DNA of 64,000 nucleotides from an uncultured Actinomycetes bacterium (GTDB taxonomy: Bacteria; Actinomycetota; Acidimicrobiia; Acidimicrobiales; RAAP-2), in NCBI GenBank assembly GCA_903870905.1, contig CAIQEU010000042.1:1-64000 (forward strand), given 5' to 3'. A program made the translations under genes and the position numbers. Position 1 is the stretch's first letter. Each line of letters opens with the position of its first letter. The notes beneath the pieces were generated by a model. The model did no database searches, was not told the DNA's origin, and saw only the letters and a program-made list of their open reading frames with translations. Of this stretch, positions 15,913-25,400 are shown piece by piece.

Positions 15913-17324
15913 GAGTCGAAGCCCATCCCGAGCACGTCGAGGAGGCGGAGCCAGAGGTTGCGCTTGCCCCCATTGGCATCAGCCTTGGCAATGGCGTGCG
16001 TCGTGTACTTGATGATCGGATACCGGAACGGTTCTGGAGGAAATGGGAAGGGCTTGCGCCGCACCATGGCCAACTCGGTCCGCTCGGTGTGGAGGCCCCA
16101 GAGCAGGTCGAGCATCACCTCAGCGCCGAAGCGTGATGCCCCGACACCGAGCCCCGTGAAGCCGAGCACGTAGGCGACGCGGCCACGGTGCGCCCTGCCC
16201 CAGAAGGGTGAGAAGCGTGAGCAGGTGTCGATCGCTCCGGCCCAGGTGTGGGTGAACCGAATGCCGTGGAGTTGGGGGAAGGTCTCGAGGAAGTGCGAGG
16301 CCAGGCGTGCGACGACCTCGGGGTTCACCTCGTACTCACTCCGGAGCCGTCCTCGGAACTTGTAGACGGCGTCGTAGCCACCCCACAGGATCGATCCGTC
16401 GGCAGTGAGCCGCGAGTAGTGGAACTGGTTGCCCGCATCAGAGAGACCCTCACGCCCCTCCCAGCAGATGGCAGCCCGCTGGGCCTCGCTCAAGGGCTCG
16501 GTGGCGATTTGGTAGTCGTAGACCGGGACCACGTACTTGCGTGCCGAGCGGACGAGGGAGGGGTACGCGTTGGTGGCGAGGGCCACCCGACTGGCCAGCA
16601 CCCGCCCGTAGGCGGCGTCGACCACCACGTGGTCATCGCCGTCCGTCAGCGATTCCACTTTGGTGTGCTCGAAGATCTGCACGCCGAGCGACCGACAGGC
16701 ACGCTCTAAGCCCCACACCAGTCGTGCCGGGTCCACGAGCGCGGTGCCATCGGGGTCGAACGTGCCGCCGACGTAGCGAGGTGAGTTCACACGCTGGCGG
16801 ACTGCACCTGCGTCCAAGATCTCGACGTGGTCGCCCATCTGGTTCCGGAGTTCTGCCTCGTGGACGAGGTCGTCGAACTGCCACTGCTCGAGGGCGACGT
16901 TCAGCTCACCGGTGCGTTCGAAGTCGCACTCGATGCCGTAGCGGGCGATGGTCGCCTCAATGGCATCGAGGTTCTCTCGACCCATGCGTTCCAGGGTGGC
17001 GATCTCCTTCGGGAAGCGTCGGAGCCCATTGGTGAAGCCATGGGTGAGCGATGAGCTGCAGAAGCCACCGTTACGTCCCGACGCTCCCGCCCCGGTCTCG
17101 AGCTGCTCGAGCACGATGACCGAGCACTCCGGTCGCCGCTCCTTGGCTCGAAGTGCGGTCCACAGACCGGTGTAGCCACCACCCACCACGCACAGATCTG
17201 CTCGGTGCTCACCGACGAGGGCGGGGTGGGGACCTGGCTCCAGAGGATCTTCGTCGAGCCACCAGTTCGTCGGCTGGGCGTCGGCTAGGTGCTGGAGAAC
17301 GTCGTTGCTGTGCGGTTCAACCAT
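15909..17324 (-). CDS. FAD-dependent oxidoreductase, DAO family (PuuB/OrdL-like)
   Basis: A 471-residue flavoprotein. The dinucleotide-binding loop is ADLCVVGGGYTGLWTALRA near residue 42, followed by the acidic end of strand 2 (VIVLEQLETGAGASGRNGGF), the GASGRNGG motif of gamma-glutamylputrescine oxidase-like enzymes. Later segments such as ATNAYPSLV and the C-terminal YVLGFTGLGVGASRFGAEVM close the FAD site. It should oxidise an amine or amino-acid derivative with oxygen or another acceptor. An N-terminal extension of about 40 residues contains NWWLDED, seen in related enzymes. Seventy bases separate its start from the end of the ABC permease gene upstream. Confidence 0.83.
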   Translation of the reverse strand: MVEPHSNDVLQHLADAQPTNWWLDEDPLEPGPHPALVGEHRADLCVVGGGYTGLWTALRAKERRPECSVIVLEQLETGAGASGRNGGFCSSSLTHGFTNGLRRFPKEIATLERMGRENLDAIEATIARYGIECDFERTGELNVALEQWQFDDLVHEAELRNQMGDHVEILDAGAVRQRVNSPRYVGGTFDPDGTALVDPARLVWGLERACRSLGVQIFEHTKVESLTDGDDHVVVDAAYGRVLASRVALATNAYPSLVRSARKYVVPVYDYQIATEPLSEAQRAAICWEGREGLSDAGNQFHYSRLTADGSILWGGYDAVYKFRGRLRSEYEVNPEVVARLASHFLETFPQLHGIRFTHTWAGAIDTCSRFSPFWGRAHRGRVAYVLGFTGLGVGASRFGAEVMLDLLWGLHTERTELAMVRRKPFPFPPEPFRYPIIKYTTHAIAKADANGGKRNLWLRLLDVLGMGFDS

Positions 17325-17394
17325 GAGATCCGGCCGGTGCCGGGATCAGCCCCCTTCGGGTTCGCTCCCAGACTACCGGCCGGACCTCACGAGG

Positions 17395-18249
17395 TCATGC
17401 TTCGACGAGGCCCCACCGACGTCGGATGAGTTGGTCGAAGGTGCCGAAGAGGACGCCATCGACGATCACACCGAGGACGAAGATCGTCACCATCACGCCG
17501 TAGAGACCGACGTAGTTGAGGAAGTCCTTGTTCTCCTGCAGCAAGGTCCCAAGCCCACGATTGGTGAGGGCCACGACGATGATCTCACCGGCGAGGAGAC
17601 TCCTCCAGCAGAAGGCCCAGCCCTGCTTCAGCCCAGAGAAGAACACCGGGAGAGCAGCCGGGAGCACGATGTAGCGCAGTTGTGTGAGCCCACGGGCCCC
17701 CATGGTCCGACCGGCCCGACGGAGCAGCGGCGGTACCTGGTCGACACCCGACATGATGCCGTTGGCGATCGAGGGAGCGGCACCGACCACCACCACGAAC
17801 AAAATCGCGTGCTCGCCGAGACCGAAGAACACGATGGCGAGCGGATACCACGCGATCGACGGCATGGTCTGAAGCCCGGTAATCATCGACCCCATTGCTG
17901 AACGCACCACGGGGACGCTGGCGTTCAGAATGCCGATCGCTCCGCCAATGACGATGGCGATGGCGAAGCCGAGGAGTCCTCGAGAGAGCGTCACCCAGGA
18001 CGCCGAGAGCAAGGATCCGGGGTTCTGGCCCATCCAGTGCAGCACCGAGAACGGGCTCGGCACGACGTACTCAGGCTTCCACTTGGAGGCGACGAGGAGT
18101 TGCCACAGTCCAATGAACACGATGGTGGCTGCCACCTTGGGCAAAATGACGGCTCGAGCGCGGCGGAGTCGACCGGCTGGAGCGGCGACCACGTCGAGGG
18201 CGTCGAGGCCACTCAAGGCAGCGGAGAGTTGCTCAGTCTCAACGACCAT
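17395..18249 (-). CDS. ABC transporter permease, nitrate/sulfonate/taurine (SsuC/TauC) type
   Basis: A 284-residue inner-membrane permease with about six helices, starting after a 35-residue cytoplasmic lead. The EAA loop reads RRAGRTMGARGLTQLRYIVLPAALP, which docks the ATPase. LWQLLVASKWKPEYVVPSP and LQTMPSIAWYPLAIVFFGLGE are typical of the TauC/SsuC/NrtB group. Its start overlaps the ATPase gene by 11 bases, so the two are coupled. The transported compound is not deducible. Confidence 0.9.
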   Translation of the reverse strand: MVVETEQLSAALSGLDALDVVAAPAGRLRRARAVILPKVAATIVFIGLWQLLVASKWKPEYVVPSPFSVLHWMGQNPGSLLSASWVTLSRGLLGFAIAIVIGGAIGILNASVPVVRSAMGSMITGLQTMPSIAWYPLAIVFFGLGEHAILFVVVVGAAPSIANGIMSGVDQVPPLLRRAGRTMGARGLTQLRYIVLPAALPVFFSGLKQGWAFCWRSLLAGEIIVVALTNRGLGTLLQENKDFLNYVGLYGVMVTIFVLGVIVDGVLFGTFDQLIRRRWGLVEA

Positions 18250-19027
18250 GGCGGCTCACCTCCTCCCGGAGTCGATCGGCCACATGGGCTGCGAGATCAG
18301 CAACCGCACTCGACTCGATGCGCCGCGGGCGAGGGATGGGAACGTCGATGGACTCGACAACCCGTCCAGGGCGGCTCGAGAGCACGACCACCCGGTCGCC
18401 GAGCCGGACGGCCTCTCGAACGTTGTGGGTGACGAAGAGCACGGTGGTGCCTCTCGAACTCCACAGTTGCTCCAGTTCTTCGTGGAGGAGATCTCGAGTG
18501 ATGGCATCGAGTGCCCCGAACGGTTCGTCCATCAACAGCACCTCTGGCTGTTGGGCGAGGGCACGGGCGAGTGCGGCGCGTTGGCGCATCCCACCGGAAA
18601 CCTCGTGAGGACGATGCCGGGCGAAGTCGCCGAGGTGCACGAGCTCGAGCATCGCTCGTGCCTCGGCGGCACGGTCTGCCTTGGAGGTGCCACCACGGAG
18701 CTTGATGGCGAGTTCGACGTTGCCCTGGAGGGTCAACCACGAGAACAGGGCCGACTCTTGGAACATGAGGGCCGTCTTACCCTCGACCGAGAGGGCCCCG
18801 CTCGTTGGCTGCTCGAGACCGGCGACGAGGGACAGCAAGGTGCTCTTGCCGCACCCGGACGCGCCGACGATGCAGGTGAACGATCCGGTGGGAACCTCCA
18901 AGTCAATGCCGTCAATGGCGAGGACGCGCCGATTCCCCGCGCCGAAGGCTTTGGTGACCCCCGAGAGGGTCACCGCAGCCTTCGACGCGTGCGCAGCAGT
19001 GTTGCTGCCGTCGAGCGTGGCGGTCAA
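18239..19027 (-). CDS. ABC transporter ATP-binding protein, nitrate/sulfonate/taurine (SsuB/TauB) type
   Basis: A 262-residue ATPase. Walker A is GASGCGKST, the Q-loop lies in ALMFQESALFSW, the signature is VSGGMRQRAALARALA, Walker B is VLLMDEPFGALD and the switch histidine is in LFVTHNVREAV. The LFSW after the Q-loop is characteristic of the SsuB/TauB/NrtD subgroup. It powers the adjacent permease. Its start overlaps the end of the substrate-binding protein gene by four bases, so all three importer genes form one tightly coupled operon. Confidence 0.92.
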   Translation of the reverse strand: MTATLDGSNTAAHASKAAVTLSGVTKAFGAGNRRVLAIDGIDLEVPTGSFTCIVGASGCGKSTLLSLVAGLEQPTSGALSVEGKTALMFQESALFSWLTLQGNVELAIKLRGGTSKADRAAEARAMLELVHLGDFARHRPHEVSGGMRQRAALARALAQQPEVLLMDEPFGALDAITRDLLHEELEQLWSSRGTTVLFVTHNVREAVRLGDRVVVLSSRPGRVVESIDVPIPRPRRIESSAVADLAAHVADRLREEVSRHGR

Positions 19028-20079
19028 CTGGCCACCACCGCAGGCAACTTGGCCTTCTTCAACAAGGCGTTGAGCAGGGTCACGTTGTAGATGCCCTTGA
19101 TCGAGCCCGAGGTCAAGAAGTTGAGCTTGTAGGCGTTGGTCGCGTCCTTGTCAATTGAAGTGGCGATCGGGTCGTAGGTGAGGGTCACGTCGCTGAGCGC
19201 TGCGTGCATGATCGCGGGCGAGAGCCTCTTGCCAGTCACCGCCTTGATGGCGTTGTTGATCTCAGTCTCCGCACTCGGCAGGTTCGAGTTCAAGTGGTTG
19301 ATGGCGTCGAGCTCACCGTGGATGAGTCCACTGATGACCGTCGGGTGGGCCTTCAAGTACGCCTTGTTGACGAGCAGCACGGTGGTTGCGAACTTGCCCT
19401 TGGGCCACAGCGATGCTTCGTTGACGAGCACATGACCACCGTTGGCAACCAGCGTGGCCACGTAGGGCTCAGGCACCCAAGCGCCAGCGATGGCTTTGGC
19501 TTGGAAGGCCGTCACGATGTTGGAGTTGGTCTGGGGCAGGATCGTCACGTCACCGGTTCCGACCACGGTGGTCTTGAGGCCCTTGCTCTTCAGCCACACC
19601 CGGAGCGACACGTCCTGGGTATTGCCCATCTGCGGAGTCGACAAGGTGGTTCGCTTCAACTGCGCGACCGAGGTGATGGTCGGCTGCACCACCAGCGCTG
19701 CACCACCAGAAGCGGCTCCGGCGACGATTTGGTAGGCACCGTGGGAGTTCTGGAATGCGGTGATCGCAGGACCGGGCCCGAGGTAGGCAGCGTCGAGTTG
19801 ACCACCGAAGAGTGCGGTGACGACATCTGGGCCGGCGTTGAATGCCGTGGTCTGCAACGACACGCCCGATCCAAGATCATTGGCGAAGTAGCCACCCGAG
19901 ATCCCGATGAGGTCAGCGGCGTGGGTCAGGTTGGGCAGGTAGCCGAGGCGGAGCGCCACGGTGCCGTGGCTCTTCTCGACAGCTGCCCCACTGACTGCCG
20001 GTGCGCTCGATGCAGCAGCTGCGAGGAGGGCAGTGGCGCCGATGAGAGCCTTCCACCTCGTGGTTGGGATTCGCTTCAA
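19024..20079 (-). CDS. ABC transporter substrate-binding protein, NitT/TauT (SsuA-like) family
   Basis: A 351-residue exported protein. Residues 1-32 make a signal peptide (KRIPTTRWKALIGATALLAA then an AlaxAla-like cleavage region); there is no lipobox cysteine. The mature part begins with TVALRLGYLPNLTHAADLIG, the classic opening of this family, and has FGGQLDAAYLGPGPAITAFQ and GAWVPEPYVATLV. The TTG at 20079 is preferred because AAAGGA lies seven bases before it and the signal peptide then starts MKRIP; another in-frame TTG at 20115 has no such site. It feeds the ATPase and permease downstream. Nitrate, sulfonates, taurine, bicarbonate or an aromatic precursor are all possible ligands. Confidence 0.85.
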   Translation of the reverse strand: MKRIPTTRWKALIGATALLAAAASSAPAVSGAAVEKSHGTVALRLGYLPNLTHAADLIGISGGYFANDLGSGVSLQTTAFNAGPDVVTALFGGQLDAAYLGPGPAITAFQNSHGAYQIVAGAASGGAALVVQPTITSVAQLKRTTLSTPQMGNTQDVSLRVWLKSKGLKTTVVGTGDVTILPQTNSNIVTAFQAKAIAGAWVPEPYVATLVANGGHVLVNEASLWPKGKFATTVLLVNKAYLKAHPTVISGLIHGELDAINHLNSNLPSAETEINNAIKAVTGKRLSPAIMHAALSDVTLTYDPIATSIDKDATNAYKLNFLTSGSIKGIYNVTLLNALLKKAKLPAVVAS

Positions 20080-20159
20080 GGTTGGTTCCTTTCGAATTCT
20101 CGGGCTCTGGAGCAATCATCCATAATTCTGAGTGACTGCATCATTTCTACTGATTTTAT

Positions 20160-20188
20160 AGATTATTGGAACTCGAACCGCTTGTCAA
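20160..20188 (-). promoter_or_regulatory. Promoter of the NitT/TauT importer operon
   Basis: A perfect TTGACA (20188-20183) is followed after 17 bases by TAATCT, or after 15 by AATAAT, in an unusually A+T-rich stretch (20095-20175). The leader is about 85 bases, long enough for regulation, but no operator could be identified. Confidence 0.5.
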
Positions 20189-20251
20189 GGCATACCTAAT
20201 CCGTGGTGCGCTCACTCCCCTGCTCGTCTTGTAGCGTGGTGGGGCACTCAT

Positions 20252-20325
<74 letters not shown>

Positions 20326-20362
20326 GAATTGTCCTCAACCGACGAGAATTTTCCGGAGCCCA

Positions 20363-20713
20363 ATGACCATCGGCCTCATCATCACCGCCGCCCTGCTCGG
20401 ACTCATCGCCGCAGGTTCAGCAGCTGGAAAGCTGCAACGCAAGGAAGCGCTCATGACCCAGCTGACGGGTCTCGGCGTTCCTGCCGCACAAATCCCACTC
20501 CTCGGCCTCTTGGAGATCGCTGGCGCCCTCGGCCTGCTCATCGGCATCTGGGTGCCAGGCCTTGGCGTTGCAGCAGCCTTCGGTCTCGTCCTCTACTTCG
20601 CCGGCGCAGTCGGCGCCCACCTCCGCCACCACGACGGTCCAAAGGAGTTCGCTCCGGCGCTCGTCATCTTCATCCTCGCCGTGGTCACGCTGCTCCTGGA
20701 GCTGCACCGCTAA
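20363..20713 (+). CDS. DoxX-family small membrane protein
   Basis: A 116-residue protein with four hydrophobic helices (about 3-20, 45-63, 66-86 and 95-112) separated by short loops. GKLQRKEALMTQLTGLGVP after helix 1 and EFAPALVIFILAVV near the end fit the DoxX/DoxD-like four-helix family. Members are found with thiol and oxidative-stress systems, but the role of this one cannot be stated. ATG follows GGAG at three to six bases. It stands alone between the tRNA and the convergent FUSC gene. Confidence 0.75.
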   Translation: MTIGLIITAALLGLIAAGSAAGKLQRKEALMTQLTGLGVPAAQIPLLGLLEIAGALGLLIGIWVPGLGVAAAFGLVLYFAGAVGAHLRHHDGPKEFAPALVIFILAVVTLLLELHR

Positions 20714-20745
20714 GCCGCGAGCAGCGCTTCGAACGGCTGCGGCCG

Positions 20746-22299
20746 TCAGGGAGCGAGGAGCGACCTCGTGTGGTCGTTGATTGCCCGCTCGATCGCAGCG
20801 AAGTCCTCGGTGGTCGCTGCGCCATCGCGTCGCCGGGCAATCAGCTCTCGCCGAACTTCTTCGACGCGGAGTCGACCGAGGTGCACGGAGCGGAGGGCGT
20901 GGCGGCGGAGCACGTGCCGCTCGAGCGCGGGCGTCGCAACCGTCGCCGCTCGGTACGCAGCCGCCGCATCTCGCGCAGCGTCGTAGAGCGCCTGCGGACG
21001 CCGGGACGGAACCTGCATCCAGGCCAGGCCGTCGAGGACCAAGACGATGAGGGCTCCGAGCGCCGTGTCGACGACGCGCGGCATGAGGAGTTGCTCGGTT
21101 GGGCCGAGGGCACTGATGAAGACGAAGACGATTGGCGTGAAGCACATCACGGCCAGGGCGTGACTTCGGGCTGCGGCCAGCGGGAGGAGCGCTGCCATCA
21201 GGCAGCACAGCGCGATCAGCCACACCGTTGCCCCACCGGTCACCGTGAGGACTGCAGCGACGCCAACGCCGAGCAAGGTGCCGATGGTGCGCGCTGCGGC
21301 ACGTTGCACCACGGGACCGAGGTCTGGCCGAGCGATGAAGGCCACGGCGAGTGGGAGCCAGTAGGCCCGAGGCCCGTGGAGTGCCGCACCGAGCAGGGCC
21401 GCGGCGACGACACCGCAACTCAGCTGGAGGCCGAACCGCACACGCTCTGACCACGGTGGCGGAGCGATGCGCTTGGACGAAGGGCTCTGCCGGAGGATCG
21501 ATGGCATCGGAACCATCAGCGCTCTGCACTGTGGTCCAGCGAGGACCTCAGAGAGCGCATCGTGCGCGTCGTTGAGCACCGTGCGGGCGAGGGTGGGATC
21601 TCGGTCGAGGAGTGCGGCAGACGCCACCGCACACGCTCCGGCGATCGCCACGCGGATCGGTTCCGCCAGGGCTCCTCCGGGATCAGCAAGAACCGTCGAG
21701 AGTTCGCCGAGTTGAAAGGCGACGACCGCACACTGCTGGAGCGCCACGAGGTCTCGAGGGCCGTCGATCGATCCTCCGAGCGGCAAGACGTCCTCAACCA
21801 CGTTCAATGCGATGATGCTCCTCCGCCGGAGTCGACCGTCACCGGGGTGGAGGTACCGCTCGCTCAAGACGGCGAACGCTTCTCCGACCGCAGATGCTCC
21901 AGCCGCCTTTCGACTCGTCGCATCGGTGACAGCCGCCAGTACGAAGACCCATGCCGATCCACCGAACATCACCAGCGCAGCGATGAAGGGCGACCGGTGA
22001 CTCGGAACGCCTGCGCCGACAATCGCGCCGAGTAGGAGGCACATGCCCGCTGCTGCGTGGCGCGAAGCTTCAATGTATCCAGCGACGATGGCGGTAACGG
22101 CGAGGCCCCCGAGAACAACTCCCTTTCCCCAAGTTCCCCCACCCACCCACGTGCCGAGCGCGATGCCACAACTGCTGAGGAGCGCAACCCCAATGAATCG
22201 GGGCCGACGGAGCTCCCATCGATCGGGGCCGTCTTGACTCACCATCCACAGGGCGCCGAGCGCGCCGAGCGCTGCGAGGGCTCGTTCGTTCGCCGCCAC
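20746..22299 (-). CDS. FUSC-family membrane protein (possible N-terminal frameshift)
   Basis: At least 517 residues. Four helices lie in the first 130 residues, a cytoplasmic stretch follows (about 130-275), then a second membrane block beginning VRFGLQLSCGVVAAALLGAA with YWLPLAVAFIARPDLGPVV, the signature part of the fusaric-acid-resistance (FUSC) domain, and a C-terminal cytoplasmic tail. The family is linked to efflux of aromatic acids and similar small molecules. The only normal start, GTG 22299, falls inside what should be the first helix. Upstream, another frame supplies RRRTRLALLSGRAA, which would complete the helix if one base were lost; see the separate finding. It may therefore be a pseudogene or carry a sequence error. 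Confidence 0.75.
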   Translation of the reverse strand: MAANERALAALGALGALWMVSQDGPDRWELRRPRFIGVALLSSCGIALGTWVGGGTWGKGVVLGGLAVTAIVAGYIEASRHAAAGMCLLLGAIVGAGVPSHRSPFIAALVMFGGSAWVFVLAAVTDATSRKAAGASAVGEAFAVLSERYLHPGDGRLRRRSIIALNVVEDVLPLGGSIDGPRDLVALQQCAVVAFQLGELSTVLADPGGALAEPIRVAIAGACAVASAALLDRDPTLARTVLNDAHDALSEVLAGPQCRALMVPMPSILRQSPSSKRIAPPPWSERVRFGLQLSCGVVAAALLGAALHGPRAYWLPLAVAFIARPDLGPVVQRAAARTIGTLLGVGVAAVLTVTGGATVWLIALCCLMAALLPLAAARSHALAVMCFTPIVFVFISALGPTEQLLMPRVVDTALGALIVLVLDGLAWMQVPSRRPQALYDAARDAAAAYRAATVATPALERHVLRRHALRSVHLGRLRVEEVRRELIARRRDGAATTEDFAAIERAINDHTRSLLAP

Positions 22300-22454
22300 C
22301 CCAATGAGCAGCGCGGCCTGACAGCAGCGCCAGTCGGGTGCGGCGGCGACTCGGTGTCGTCACGACAACGTCGCTGGTCGGGGTGGGTCGATCGTTTCGG
22401 TCATCTCCACTCACGGTACCCGGGGGCTCGGGGCGAAATGTCCAAGGGGCGAAC

Positions 22455-22460
22455 TACGAT
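22455..22460 (+). promoter_or_regulatory. -10 element of the 1465-residue LPXTG gene (leaderless)
   Basis: TACGAT, then TTCGCC, then ATG 22467. It is nearly the same arrangement as in front of the other LPXTG gene (TACGGT, six bases, ATG 10563), so the two adhesins may be expressed in the same way. Confidence 0.5.
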
Positions 22461-22466
22461 TTCGCC

Positions 22467-25400
22467 ATGCACGCACAACGTTTCCTCGTTCGACGCTGCC
22501 TCCTCGCCGCAGCGGCGGCTATCGGACTCTGCACCGCCCTCGCCCCACTGCCCGCCCACGCTGGTACCCCTCGGGCCCAGAACGCTGAGATCGCGATCTC
22601 GCCGAGCACGCAGACGCAACCAACGGGAGCACCACAGACGTACTCCATCGCCGTGTCCTGCTTTGGAACCGGGGGTTCTGAATGTGGACCCAACGTCGTG
22701 GTTCGCATCCCACTCAATCAAGCGACGACGCCGTCCATGGATGATGCGACGTGGACCTACGCAGCCACGAGTCCCACCGACGGCCTCATCACCAGCGGCC
22801 CAACGGTCCGTGGTGGCGTCCTCACGATGACCCTCGACGCCGCACAGTTCACCGCTGGGTTCTCGAGCACCATCCGTCTCACCGTGACCCCACCGAATGG
22901 CATCACACCGACCAATACGTCGTGGTCACTTCGTCCGACCATCGCCGGTGATGCCATCGCCACCGCTGCAGCACCGGTGCCCGCGCACTCCACCGCAACG
23001 GCGGCGCCCCAGGTGTCGATTTCCAAGAGCACCGCTGACGGTGGATCGGTCTACGAGGTCAACCAACCCATCACCTTCAACCTCAACGCCCGATGCACGA
23101 CAGCGAGTGCAGGCGGTCTCTACCCAACGAGCGCCACCATTGTCGACCGGCTTCCCGATGCACTCTCCTACGTGAGCTCGACGCCGGTCGGTGGCGTCTA
23201 CGACCCCACGCAGCACACGGTCACCTGGACGGTTGCCAATGGAGCGCTCAGCGCCCTCCCGTCAGGTTGTCGGCCAGAGGCTGCCGGCCCGAACCTCTAC
23301 AGCGTGACCGCCACGGCGCCCGCCACCGTCCCTGTGCTCCAGCCGATCAAGAACACGGCGACCTTCACCGCAACCGGACCCGACGCCACGAATCCCGCTG
23401 GGGTGACGTCGTCCACCTCCGCGCAGGTTCCGCTCAACTTCGTAGCGTTCCCCCCAACCGGACCAGGGCTCGGGTACGCGTCCATTGCCAAAACCTCGCT
23501 CGCCCCAATTCCCCAAGCGGGCATCGTCACGGGCAACAGCTACGTCGCCACCTACCCCGGCGACTGGGTGCCAGTTGCCGCAGGACCGGCCTACCAAGTC
23601 GGCGCGGCAGCTGCGTCCTACCAGACGACCGTTACCTACCCTCTAGTCGGCGTCTACCAGTCAACGGTGATCGATCCGCTGCCGTGCCTTGATCTGTCGA
23701 CCGGGAACGTGTTCTCCTCTGGATCATCGAGTGGAGCGCCGTGTGAGAATCCTGCCTTCACCACCCAGGTCATCCAGGTGACGAGCGCTGGTGCCGACAC
23801 CTCCGTGAACGGCCTCGGACGTGCGTACGCCGCTGGCTGGCGCCCGCAGGCCATCCTCGCCAATGGCTCAACGGTGAACCTCGTCGCCACCAAGAACGTC
23901 GGCCTCACCGCGTCGAACGCCTACTTCGCAGCTCCCGCCGGGAGTCCGATCGCGACGATCGTGCTGCCTCCCGATGACCGATTGACCAACCGCTCGCTCC
24001 AACTCACGATGTGGGGCTTCGCCGATCGATCGTTGGCGAACCTCAACGCGTCGCTCAACGAACTGCGCAATACCGCCACCGTCATTCCCGAGATCACGGC
24101 CGGTTCTCCCCTCCAGCCCCTGACCGCGCAGGCTTCCCTCTTCACCATCCCCCAACTGATCTCCCTCGGCATCTCCAAGCAGTTCGGCACTCCCGGCGCT
24201 GGGCTCAACGGCACGACCCAACTCACGATCATCGGAGCGGTGACCACGCCGGCAGCCCCATTGGCGCACGACATCGTGCTCACCGATCTCCTCCCACTCG
24301 GCCTCACCTGGTCGAACCCCACCACGTCGACCACCGCCACGCTGGTACAAGGCGCAGGGGCAACGACGACAACGGTTCCTGCAGACGTCGCCCTGCTCCG
24401 CAACTACAAGGGATCTGGTCGCCAACTCATCCGGATCACCATCGCCCGATCGGCCTTCTCGTCGAAGGGTGCGTGGCGCATCTCCTTGCCGACGAACTTC
24501 CTCCTGCTCAAGACACCGACCGAACTCGGCCTGTACCCCAACTCCGACCAGATCTTCCTCGCCGGCCTCGGTGCGGCGCAGATCGCTGATCGCTGCATCA
24601 CGCCAACCCAAACCGGTGGCGGCATCAGCTCAGCGACCTTCGAGTCCGACAACCACCTCGACCTCGCCGGCGACGGCTTCACCAACGAGCAGTACTGCCA
24701 GAACAGCGCCACCTTGCAGATCACCGGAACTGGCGCAGCTTTCACCCTGCAGAAGAGCGTCCAGGGTGCCCTCGACGCACTCCCGAAGGGCCCCCTCGGC
24801 ATTGGAACGACGACGCCGGGCGGGAACGGCACCTTCACCCTCACGTGGTCCAACGTTGGATCTGACACGATGAAGAACGTCGTGATCTACGACCTCTTGC
24901 CCCGAGTGGGCGACGTTGGGGTGAGCGCAGGACAAACAACGGTTCCACGAGGATCGGGAACGGAAACGCTGCTCACTGGACTCAACGTGCCGAGCGGCGT
25001 CAGCGTCCAGTACTCAACCAGCGTGAATCCCTGTCGCCCAGAAGTCTTCGCCAACGCGTCGAATTCGAGTTGCGTCGACGATTGGTCATCCACCCCGCCG
25101 AGCCAACTGAGCACCACCACAGCACTGCGGTTCTTCGCATCGGCGAACTACGCGCGAGGAACGGGATTCGCAGTCAACGTCCTCGTAGCGCTCCCCGTTG
25201 GCGTCGTGAACACCGTGGCCTGGAATTCCGCTGCGACCAATGCCCAGGATCAATCCAACCCGCAGACCACCACCCTCGCCGCAGAGCCTCCAAAGGTAGG
25301 CCTCGTCGCCCCGTCGTCGCCAGACCTCGTGACCGCAACCCAAACACCTGTGGCGCTCGCTCATGCCAGTGCGAGCGACACGGTGACGATCACCGGAACC

